Below are positions 8,990 to 16,436 of a DNA stretch of 64,000 nucleotides, piece after piece. Position 1 is the stretch's first letter. Each line of letters starts with the position of its first letter. Both the position numbers and the translations under genes were made by a program. Location of the stretch: positions 105,336 through 169,335 of the forward strand of contig CANNFT010000014.1 of the NCBI GenBank assembly GCA_947503895.1, given 5' to 3'. Below the pieces are notes generated by a model. It ran no database searches. It was not told the origin of the DNA and was given only the letters and a program-made list of their open reading frames with translations. Source of the stretch: an uncultured Saccharospirillaceae bacterium (lineage in GTDB: Bacteria > Pseudomonadota > Gammaproteobacteria > Pseudomonadales > Oceanobacteraceae).

Positions 8990-9688
8990 TTAGCCCTCAC
9001 CGCCATCAACCGCGAGCGTGGTACCCGTGGAATAGGTGCTACGCATTAAAAATAAATACGCATCAATGATTTCTTCGGTGGTGCCGAGCCGTTGTACTGC
9101 GGGGCGAAAACCAAGTTCAGCGGCATTCTTTTGCCGTTCATAATCGTCTTGGTGCCTCTCAATAAATCCCGGACTGACAGCATTAATACGAATGGGAGAA
9201 AGTTCAGGCGCGAGTGACTTGACCAGTGCACCGGTTGCTCCATTGATAATGGCGGCCGTGCTATGTCCCTTAAAGGCCTTACGGGACTCGATTCCAGAGG
9301 TGAGAACAACGCCGCCTCTTGGATGGAGGTGTTTTAAGCCATGGCGTACCAGATTGTACTGTCCCCAAAATTTGGTGTTAAAGGCTTGCTGGACAGATTC
9401 GATGGAGTTGGACTTAAATTCGCCTTGAACATTATCGGCTTTGATCGTGCTGATTAGGTAATCGAAAGCACCAATGCGCCCAAAAAACTTTTCGATAGAA
9501 TCTTCGCTTTTAACGTCTAAGCGAAATACACTGACTCGTCCTCCTAGCTCATCTTTCGCCTTCACAAGCTTCTCGAATGAACGGGATGCAATCACAACGG
9601 AGGCACCTAAATCGAGCAGTTTTGAACTGAGAGATAAACCGATACCCGAGCTGCCGCCAATAATGACCACTCGTTTATTTTCAAACAT
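8990..9688 (-). CDS. SDR-family protein lacking the catalytic Tyr and Lys
   Basis: A 232-residue Rossmann protein of the short-chain dehydrogenase/reductase superfamily. The NAD(P)-binding GGSSGIG is at 11-17 and the C-terminal INAVSPG and TGTTLAVDGG blocks are typical. The catalytic Ser is present (S131 in LTSG), but the usual YxxxK is replaced: aligning on the following helix (ALVKSLAPEL), the Tyr position is A145 and the Lys position is N149. The NNAG motif is also missing (ISTIKAD). A subfamily of SDR-like proteins without the Tyr and Lys is known, so this is probably lineage-wide and not damage. It may bind nucleotide without classical oxidoreductase activity. It is monocistronic. Confidence 0.72.
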   Translation of the reverse strand: MFENKRVVIIGGSSGIGLSLSSKLLDLGASVVIASRSFEKLVKAKDELGGRVSVFRLDVKSEDSIEKFFGRIGAFDYLISTIKADNVQGEFKSNSIESVQQAFNTKFWGQYNLVRHGLKHLHPRGGVVLTSGIESRKAFKGHSTAAIINGATGALVKSLAPELSPIRINAVSPGFIERHQDDYERQKNAAELGFRPAVQRLGTTEEIIDAYLFLMRSTYSTGTTLAVDGGEG

Positions 9689-10100
9689 GTATGCCGTACC
9701 TGTAGCTGGAACGATTTATAGATTATTTTTTTGCGAATCCTATCACAAAAAATTGAGTAAGGTACGACCAAAGGATGAGGCAAAGACGTTTATTTAACGC
9801 AAGGCGGGGATGAAGATGAATTCGTGGTTTGGGTCGGTACGATTGGCCCAATTCACCCTAATCATTAGGCCAAATTGACACTTCTGATCCATCGTCAATC
9901 CTAGGTTAGGTGCGGGGCTGCATGGTTTTAGTGCATATGAACGTCGATGGGATTCATCAGATTCGTGATCAATTGAGTGTTGAGGCTAAAGTGCGACTGA
10001 GCGTGAAATCAATAATGGACTCAGGGTCATTTGAAGAAAGCCAGCAATGAATGCTGAGTATCAGTTGCTGGCTATAGAGAATCTAATCGGGCGGACAGCG
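9689..10100. other. Gene-free interval, 412 bp
   Basis: This is the region between the SDR start and the end of yaiL. It has short open frames without ribosome binding sites or family resemblance, and no strong hairpin. I see no feature I can support. Confidence 0.4.
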
Positions 10101-10643
10101 CTACCACATGAGATCGTCGGGAATTTGGTAATCCGCGTAAGGATCATCTTCTACGGCGGTGTCAGTGGCGCTTGTTTCCGCTCGGAAGACAATATAGCTG
10201 CCATCCCGTTGAGCAATTTTATCCGCCACAATATTAGGCAGCAGTGAGTAACGATCTCCCAGTTTCGCAATCGAAATGATACCTCGACTTAGCTGGTCTA
10301 ATAGGGGTTGTGTCACCTGAATTTTCTTTACCTTCTTACCATCTACGAAATTATAATCTAATTCCGCTCCGTCAAGGTTGATGGCATTTGTTTCAATGAG
10401 TTGCTTTATTTGCGCTCGGATGGCTTTCGCATCGGCCTCTGCTTTTCGCTCTTCATTTAGCTTGCGATCTTTTTCAATTTTAGCCAGTCGTGCTTTTTCG
10501 GCTGCTTCCTTTGCAGGGTCGACAAATTCCCCCGTTTCCCGTTTTACCTTTGCGTTCTTTTGTTGCTCTCGCTCAGCCTGCTTAGCTTTTTTCTTGGTCA
10601 CTAAGCCTGATTTCAGCAATTGATCTTGGAGTGAGCCCGCCAT
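10101..10643 (-). CDS. yaiL: YaiL/DUF2058 family protein
   Basis: The 180 residues align along their length with E. coli YaiL: LQDQLLKSGLVTKKKAKQ at the N-terminus, a highly charged helical stretch (residues about 30-90) rich in Lys, Glu and Ala, then a domain with LDYNFVDGKKVKKIQV, VADKIAQRDGS and the diagnostic C-terminus DDPYADYQIPDDLMW. The family is described as nucleoprotein or polynucleotide-associated, but its role is not settled. It stands alone on the minus strand, as is common for this gene. Confidence 0.9.
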   Translation of the reverse strand: MAGSLQDQLLKSGLVTKKKAKQAEREQQKNAKVKRETGEFVDPAKEAAEKARLAKIEKDRKLNEERKAEADAKAIRAQIKQLIETNAINLDGAELDYNFVDGKKVKKIQVTQPLLDQLSRGIISIAKLGDRYSLLPNIVADKIAQRDGSYIVFRAETSATDTAVEDDPYADYQIPDDLMW

Positions 10644-10880
10644 ATAGCCTCTTATTGGAACAATATACAGTTAAAATCGTTTATTCAGCCGGCATTTTAG
10701 TCGAAATCTGGACATATGTGAAAACGGAATTCGAAATGATGTTCTGCCCTGCCTACTGCTTGTTCATTCACCCCATCCATAGGCTTAGGTGAATTTTAAG
10801 GGCATGGGATGGTACAACGGACTAGGTATCCTTCAAGCGTTGCTGAATACTTTCACCAAATCAGCCCTCTTAGCAGTCCA

Positions 10881-10898
10881 CATGAAGGAATGTCTTTT
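10881..10898. repeat. 18-base direct repeat, copy 1
   Basis: CATGAAGGAATGTCTTTT occurs here, just after the end of the YjbR-family gene, and again without mismatch at 56100-56117, also intergenic. The flanks differ. An exact 18-mer twice in 64 kb is somewhat unexpected by chance. It may be a remnant of a dispersed element or a short binding site. Confidence 0.5.
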
Positions 10899-10912
10899 GA
10901 GGTAGCAAAGGA

Positions 10913-11296
10913 TTAAACGCCATACAACTCGGCATCTGTATACAAGGTTTCGAGACGAGTGCGCTCAGCTTTTTTGAGTTTTTTAACGATTAAGCCATAA
11001 GACATGTCAATCATACGTTTGATTTCACCGTCGGGTAAGCTGCCGTCCAGAAGCACGGTATTCCAGTGCGTTTTATTCATGTGGTAGCCCGGTAGAACGG
11101 CATCATAAACGTCACGTAATTGAATGGCTTCGACCGGATCGCATTTTAAGTTTGTTCTGGCTATGTCATTCTCAACGGCAAGTGTGGCGAACATTTTGCC
11201 ATGGGTTTTGAAGACCGCAACGTCTGGTCCAAATGGAAAGTCCTCCAAAGTTTCCGGTTTGGAAAGCAAGTAAGTACGTGTCTTTTTAAAATTCAT
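10913..11296 (-). CDS. MmcQ/YjbR family DNA-binding-fold protein
   Basis: 127 residues of the MmcQ/YjbR family (CyaY-like fold). Signature positions are seen: KPETLEDFPFGPDVAVFK, MFATLAVEN, LKCDPVEAIQLRD, then PGYHMNKTHWNTVLLDG with the conserved His and Trp. The family is often called DNA-binding, but its cellular function is not established. ATG 11296 is preferred over ATG 11308 because GGAG lies 6 bases upstream of it, inside the longer version. Confidence 0.85.
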   Translation of the reverse strand: MNFKKTRTYLLSKPETLEDFPFGPDVAVFKTHGKMFATLAVENDIARTNLKCDPVEAIQLRDVYDAVLPGYHMNKTHWNTVLLDGSLPDGEIKRMIDMSYGLIVKKLKKAERTRLETLYTDAELYGV

Positions 11297-11602
11297 ATTC
11301 TGCTCCACATTGATCGCTTGGTGATGGCCGCGCCGTTGGTGAATCGGTAATTCATGAGCATGAGTTAAACGGCGAATGACGCGTTGTAATCACGAAGACC
11401 ATAGGTTCGATGCTTTTCCCATTGCCTTGAGTATTGAAAAAGTATTGCAAATGTTCAAGCATTGCTTTTGTTACCGTCAGCGAGTGAAACACTGAAGCCG
11501 TCAGTGCTGTTTGCACAGCGTTTATCGCGGAGCGTTAGCGAAGCCTAACCTGAAATCTTATGGTAGCATCTCACCTAAATTAATCGGTAAACGAGTGACA
11601 TA
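11297..11602. other. Intergenic region between divergent genes
   Basis: This 306-bp spacer separates the divergent YjbR-family and zinc-ribbon genes, so it must carry both promoters. An imperfect stem is visible near 11490-11515 (CACTGA and TCAGTG). No other feature stands out. Confidence 0.35.
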
Positions 11603-12163
11603 ATGAAGTGCCCGAAGTGCAAAGACGTTAACCTTAAAGCGACTAAGTTGGATGAAGGTCTCCCAGTAATGGGTTGCGTTCAATGCGAAGGGGCTGTGTT
11701 GCCACTTCTTTATTATCGTGACTGGGCTGAACGTTCTGTGATGAAGCCGGAAGCGACGGATGCATCTGCGGTGAATCATTCAATGGGCGAAAGCATTCGA
11801 AGTGAGGCAGTCGATTCGAAAGTTGCATTAAACTGCCCTAAATGTAGCAAAATTATGTCGAAGTATGCTGTGAGCGGTTGCTCCGCTAATCGCCTTGATC
11901 TTTGCCTTTCATGTGACGAAGCTTGGTTGGATGGTGGAGAATGGGAGCTTTTGAAAGCACTGGAACTGAGTAAAAACATGCCGATTGTTTTCACCGAGGC
12001 ATGGCAGCGTAAAATTAGAAAAGAAAAAACAGAATCAGCACGATTAGATCGATTGGCACAATCTATTGGTTCGGATGACATCGAAAGAGTCGCGGAAATG
12101 CGGAATTGGATTGCTCAACACCCACGCAAAAAAGAAATTGTGCACTTTTTAGGATTGGATTAA
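11603..12163 (+). CDS. TFIIB-type zinc-ribbon protein
   Basis: The 186-residue product carries two zinc ribbons. The first is CPKC (residues 3-6) with CVQC near 25-28; the second is CPKC near 79-82 with CLSCDEAWLDGGEW near 101-114. The latter is the standard zf-TFIIB signature ending in WLDGGE. The C-terminal 70 residues are helical and charged (FTEAWQRKIRKEKTESARL). Bacterial members of this family are widespread and uncharacterised; nucleic-acid or protein binding through the ribbons is likely. It stands alone and nothing nearby suggests a partner. Confidence 0.8.
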   Translation: MKCPKCKDVNLKATKLDEGLPVMGCVQCEGAVLPLLYYRDWAERSVMKPEATDASAVNHSMGESIRSEAVDSKVALNCPKCSKIMSKYAVSGCSANRLDLCLSCDEAWLDGGEWELLKALELSKNMPIVFTEAWQRKIRKEKTESARLDRLAQSIGSDDIERVAEMRNWIAQHPRKKEIVHFLGLD

Positions 12164-12234
12164 GCATATATAGGTACAAAAAAGGAGAGGGTAATAAGCC
12201 GCTCCTTTACGGAAGACACCATGGCGAAATGCCG

Positions 12235-14031
12235 TTATTCGCTGGAGAAATCGGGTACGTCAAAGTAGCTTAAAAATTCAACTAAGGCTAGTTTCCCGCT
12301 AGAAACGGCCAGTTCTCCATTGATAACGGCATTAATGGGGCTTTTGATTTTAGCCGACACTTCCTTCCAAACTTGAGCCGTTGTCGTGATGGTGACATCA
12401 GGCTCGCTGATGGGATAGTTTTGCACTTCAGCAATACCATGACGTATTTGAATACTATAAGTCTCGTTCGTATCGGTTAAATTAAATTGCACCGTCAGCA
12501 ATACATCCAATGTGTCTTCGGCCTTTAAATACACTGGCATAGATTGAAATATATTTTTGGTTGGAAGTTGTGCAAGGAAAGCAGGGTTGGGTTTTGGATA
12601 AATAGCCGCCTTTAAATTGGATTTTAATTCCTTAGCCTGTGTGAAGTAATAATGGCGGGCGTTTGGATTGCTTTCGGACTCAGCCAATTTGAATAGGGCA
12701 GCGCTTTTAATGTGTTTAGCTGCTTGTGATTCACCCGTATGCAATAAGTAATCACATAGTTGTAATACCCATTGATATTCCTGTTTACTCATTGCTTCTT
12801 GCACTTGATTTAATAAAGCTTGTTCACCCCCCGCGAGTTCAACCATTTTTCTCGCTTCTTCACCTTTTGGTAAGGGTTGCAAAGAGGTTGAATTGCCGTC
12901 GAACCAACCTAAATAACCCGTAAAGATTGATCGCACAGACCATTCGACGGTGCCGTAAAATTCATGCAGGTACGGGTTGTTGGCGAGTCGAGCAGGTAAT
13001 TTAACTTTTTCCACAATATCGTCTGGTGAAAGACCTTGATTCATGTAACGAATCGTTTGATCGTGCACATATTGAATAGCGTCTCGATAGTCGGTCAATA
13101 TCTTTTGAATGTCCGCGTGACCGGACACGGGGCGTGTGTGGCTAGGAACAATATGTTCAGCAGGCATTTGACGCATCAAATCTAAACTATTTATCCATTT
13201 CGTGACATCTCGATAGTAGGTGCCTCGAATGGTGTACAGATTTGGAAACGTTTTATAAATGTTATCACCGGGCATGAGTACTTTATCATCCGGTAACCAA
13301 ACAAATAATTGATCTTCTGTCTCACCCGGTGCATGTATGAGCTCAATGTTAACGCCTGCAATGGTGGTCTTGAGCGTATCCTTGAACGTTTTCGTGGGTG
13401 CTAAGGCATTCAGTGTACTATTAGCATGGATGGTGAGATGTGGGCCGATGCCCGCGTTCACTAATTCATCTTGATGGAGGTGATTGCCAAACATTCTCAT
13501 GCTGCGTGTTGTGATAATGGGCCTAATAATATTGATGACTCGGCCAATGTAATAAGCAGTCGACTCATGTGCATAAACATCAACGTCATGGCCTTCGGCA
13601 AATGCCTGACTACCAAAAACATGGTCAGCATGATTGTGCGTATAAATAATGGCTTTGACGGGTTTATCACTGATTTTTCTAAATGCAGCCATGACAGCTT
13701 TGCCTTCTTCGACTGTTTCCATCGTATCGACAATAATCAGTCCATCATCGCCTTCAATCATGATTGAATTAGCAAGGCCGAAGCCGATGGCGACGTGTAC
13801 TCGATCGCTCACTTTTAAGACTGCTTGTTCAAACGTAGCAGAGTGCGCTTTCAAGGCTTGAGGTGTGCGAGTATGGTCGACGACGGGCTCTGTTTCGCTG
13901 CAGGCTGTGACCCCTCCCATAAACAGAGTTGAAATAAATATTATTAAGACTCGGCTTAATCTGACTGAGCGCGTGCAGAGCTTGAAATCAATGTGGCGTC
14001 CTAATGCCATTAATAAAGCGTGTCGTGTCAT
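12235..14031 (-). CDS. Lipoprotein alkylsulfatase, metallo-beta-lactamase fold (SdsA/YjcS-like)
   Basis: This gene encodes a predicted linear alkylsulfatase of 598 residues, hydrolysing sulfate esters such as alkyl sulfates to alcohol and sulfate. The zinc site THNHADHVFG is intact, followed by HAPGETEDQLFVWLPDD, MPGDNIYKTFPNLYTIRG and the family motif YYRDVTKWINSLD. A C-terminal SCP2-like domain begins at about residue 490, as in SdsA1. A lipobox (GGVTAC) after a hydrophobic stretch indicates a lipoprotein anchored in the periplasm or outer membrane, whereas Pseudomonas SdsA1 is a soluble secreted enzyme. ATG 14031 follows AAAAAGGA. The AraC-type gene diverges from it with about 100 bases between them, so that protein is the likely regulator. 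Confidence 0.85.
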   Translation of the reverse strand: MTRHALLMALGRHIDFKLCTRSVRLSRVLIIFISTLFMGGVTACSETEPVVDHTRTPQALKAHSATFEQAVLKVSDRVHVAIGFGLANSIMIEGDDGLIIVDTMETVEEGKAVMAAFRKISDKPVKAIIYTHNHADHVFGSQAFAEGHDVDVYAHESTAYYIGRVINIIRPIITTRSMRMFGNHLHQDELVNAGIGPHLTIHANSTLNALAPTKTFKDTLKTTIAGVNIELIHAPGETEDQLFVWLPDDKVLMPGDNIYKTFPNLYTIRGTYYRDVTKWINSLDLMRQMPAEHIVPSHTRPVSGHADIQKILTDYRDAIQYVHDQTIRYMNQGLSPDDIVEKVKLPARLANNPYLHEFYGTVEWSVRSIFTGYLGWFDGNSTSLQPLPKGEEARKMVELAGGEQALLNQVQEAMSKQEYQWVLQLCDYLLHTGESQAAKHIKSAALFKLAESESNPNARHYYFTQAKELKSNLKAAIYPKPNPAFLAQLPTKNIFQSMPVYLKAEDTLDVLLTVQFNLTDTNETYSIQIRHGIAEVQNYPISEPDVTITTTAQVWKEVSAKIKSPINAVINGELAVSSGKLALVEFLSYFDVPDFSSE

Positions 14032-14130
14032 TGCCGAGTCCTTTTTATTATTAAAATTCACTCTATCCTAGGGTCGATCAGTCCCTTAAACTGGTCTTTC
14101 GAGGTCAACCAGTTGTCAACAGGGGCCAAC

Positions 14131-15243
14131 ATGTCGGGCGGTAACCGCGGATCACAAGGTAAATCTATCTCACGTAGGTTGGGGTCTTCTACGAACGGCC
14201 ATGATTCTGCATCTGCACTTTCAGATTCATCGCACACGACCGCGCCCAGTACGCTGGCGGCTTGGGCGATTGTGCTGTGTCAGGCACTTCAAAAGTCTGG
14301 AGTCGATCCGGATGCAGCCTTAGCTAAAGTGGGTCTATCCCAAAGCTGGATTAAGAGCCATCCGGATGGGCGCGTGCCGACCGAAACCATGACCAAACTA
14401 TGGCAGGAAGCTGAAGCCCTAACGGGTAACACAGCCTTTGGTCTCAATGTAGCCAAGTATATTCAGCCGCTGTATTTTCGAGCACTGGGTGTTGCCATCA
14501 TGGCGAGTGATACGCTTGAAGATTGCTTTCAGCGACTGTCAAAATATCACCCATTAATCAGCGACTCCGTCACCATATCTTTAGAAGAAAGCGGCAGTGA
14601 AACCGCTTTTTGTATTCGCCCTATGCAACACGTCCCACTGGCGGATGCTGCTTTGGATGCCTTTATGGCTGTTTTGGTACGCTTCATTCACGATTTGACG
14701 CAAGGTGAGGTCAGTGTGAACAAAGTGGAGTTGAGGAGGCAACCACCGCAAGATGCCAACGAATACCACACAGCGTTGGGTCATTTGATCGACTTCAATG
14801 CATCCGAGTGGCGTGTTTGGTTAGACACGCAAGACCTCAAACGGCCTTTACTGACACGCAGTCCTGAGGTCGCCGCCCATAATGATCAATTAGTCGATGC
14901 CTATATCAAAAAAACGTTGCAGGGTGAAAATTGGTTGGTGCAAGTTCAAGCGGCGGTAGAAGATTTAATTCAGCATGGCGAGCCAACGACACTCATGTTA
15001 GCTGAGCGCTTTCACATGAGTGAGCGCAGCTTCAGAAGGCATTTAAAACAATATGATACAACGTTTACCGAATTGTTAAGCGATTTACGCAAAGCGAAAG
15101 CGAAAACCCTGATACACCAAAAAAATGTTCCCATTACTGAAATCGCATTGACCCTAGGGTTCAACGATGTCAGTAACTTTGGACGCGCATTCAAGCGCTG
15201 GTTCGGCTGTTCCCCCTCTCAATATCGACAAGCTCATCTATAG
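14131..15243 (+). CDS. AraC-family regulator with arabinose-binding-type sensor domain
   Basis: A 370-residue transcription factor. The N-terminal two thirds match the Arabinose_bd/OruR-type effector domain (VDPDAALAKVGLSQSWI, FGLNVAKYIQPLYFRALG). The C-terminal HTH_18 is complete: MLAERFHMSERSFRRHLK and then ITEIALTLGFNDVSNFGRAF with FKRWFGCSPSQYR. ATG 14131 was chosen because AGGGG precedes it by 6 bases; an upstream frame from 14020 would overlap the divergent gene. Its position next to the alkylsulfatase gene suggests it controls that gene in response to an alkyl sulfate, alcohol or fatty acid. That is inference. Confidence 0.85.
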   Translation: MSGGNRGSQGKSISRRLGSSTNGHDSASALSDSSHTTAPSTLAAWAIVLCQALQKSGVDPDAALAKVGLSQSWIKSHPDGRVPTETMTKLWQEAEALTGNTAFGLNVAKYIQPLYFRALGVAIMASDTLEDCFQRLSKYHPLISDSVTISLEESGSETAFCIRPMQHVPLADAALDAFMAVLVRFIHDLTQGEVSVNKVELRRQPPQDANEYHTALGHLIDFNASEWRVWLDTQDLKRPLLTRSPEVAAHNDQLVDAYIKKTLQGENWLVQVQAAVEDLIQHGEPTTLMLAERFHMSERSFRRHLKQYDTTFTELLSDLRKAKAKTLIHQKNVPITEIALTLGFNDVSNFGRAFKRWFGCSPSQYRQAHL

Positions 15244-15401
15244 TTTTAATCGTCACGGAGCGGCCGTGATCAAATTATATGCATCTTAATTTCGGTTATA
15301 TTGAATGCTGCTCATGATGAGCATGAAAAACTTGAGTACCAAGCATTCTTCTGGCGGCATGTGCAATTCGGTATAATTCCGCGACTTTCTAGTTCTTAGG
15401 T

Positions 15402-16433
15402 ATGACAATGGGTTCCTCAGTAGTTGACGCGTTAAACGACACACTCTCCAAGCGCATAATGGTACTGGATGGCGCAATGGGCACCTCCATCCAACAATAC
15501 ACTTTGGATGAAATGGATTTCCGCAAGGGACACTTCGAGGATCACAACAGCCCGCTGAAAGGTAACAACGACCTTTTGTCCATCACTCGACCAGACATCA
15601 TCGAAGAAATTCATGATTCCTACTTCGCCATCGGAGCCGACTTTGCGAGTACCAATGCGTTTAGTGGCACGACAATCGCCCAAGCGGATTACCAGCTTGA
15701 AGACGCCGTTTATGAGATCAACTATCAATCTGCTCAGTGTGCTCGTCGGAGCGCGGATCGCTGGACGGCAAAAACCCCAGACCAACCCAGGTATGTAGTG
15801 GGATGTCTCGGGCCCACAAACCGTACGGCGTCCATCTCTCCTGATGTCAACGATCCGAGCAAACGATTGGTCACCTTTGATGAGCTGGTCACCGCTTATC
15901 GTTTTGCTGCCGATGCGTTGATGGACGGTGGTGCAGACATCATCATGATTGAAACGGTTTTCGATACTCTGAACGCTAAGGCAGCATTGTTTGCTGTGAT
16001 TCAAATGAAAGAAGCTCGAAACCTCGATACACCCGTCATGGTTTCAGGCACGATCACCGACGCGAGCGGTCGCACCTTGTCAGGGCAAACCGCAGAAGCT
16101 TTTTGGGTTTCGTTAATGCACGGCGACCTTTTCAGTATCGGACTCAATTGCGCGCTAGGGGCAGACGAAATGTTGCCCCACGTTAAGCTGCTTGATAAAA
16201 GTGCAACCTGTATGATTTCTGCGCACCCTAATGCCGGCCTTCCCAATGAATTTGGTGAATATGATCAAACTCCAGAAGAAATGGCGGAGCAGGTTCGCCC
16301 GTTTTTATCCGGCGGACACACCAATATTATCGGTGGGTGTTGTGGTACCACACCGGCACATATCGCTGCTTTAAAGAAAATTGCTGACGAATACGCCCCT
16401 CGTCAAAATCCTATTGCTGTACAGGAAGCTTGA
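15402..16433 (+). CDS. metH: Methionine synthase, homocysteine-binding half (split MetH)
   Basis: 343 residues corresponding to the N-terminal homocysteine methyltransferase domain of cobalamin-dependent methionine synthase. LDGAMGTSIQQY and the NAFSGTT region are canonical. The three zinc-binding cysteines are present: C250 in GLNCALG, and C313 and C314 in GGCCGT, essentially where they lie in E. coli MetH (247, 310, 311). The polypeptide ends right after this barrel, with a true TGA stop; the remainder of MetH is encoded by the next gene, which begins 3 bases later. ATG 15408 is an alternative start with better spacing to AGG. I saw no cobalamin or SAH riboswitch in the 158 bases upstream. 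Confidence 0.93.
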   Translation: MTMGSSVVDALNDTLSKRIMVLDGAMGTSIQQYTLDEMDFRKGHFEDHNSPLKGNNDLLSITRPDIIEEIHDSYFAIGADFASTNAFSGTTIAQADYQLEDAVYEINYQSAQCARRSADRWTAKTPDQPRYVVGCLGPTNRTASISPDVNDPSKRLVTFDELVTAYRFAADALMDGGADIIMIETVFDTLNAKAALFAVIQMKEARNLDTPVMVSGTITDASGRTLSGQTAEAFWVSLMHGDLFSIGLNCALGADEMLPHVKLLDKSATCMISAHPNAGLPNEFGEYDQTPEEMAEQVRPFLSGGHTNIIGGCCGTTPAHIAALKKIADEYAPRQNPIAVQEA

Positions 16434-16436
16434 TTC

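Noticed and set aside
10047..10247. 66-codon plus-strand frame overlapping yaiL
   Set aside because: It overlaps the end of the well supported yaiL gene antisense; no features of its own.
15244..15401. Cobalamin or SAH riboswitch before metH
   Set aside because: The 158-base spacer is too short for a cobalamin riboswitch and I saw no B12-box or SAH-like motif.
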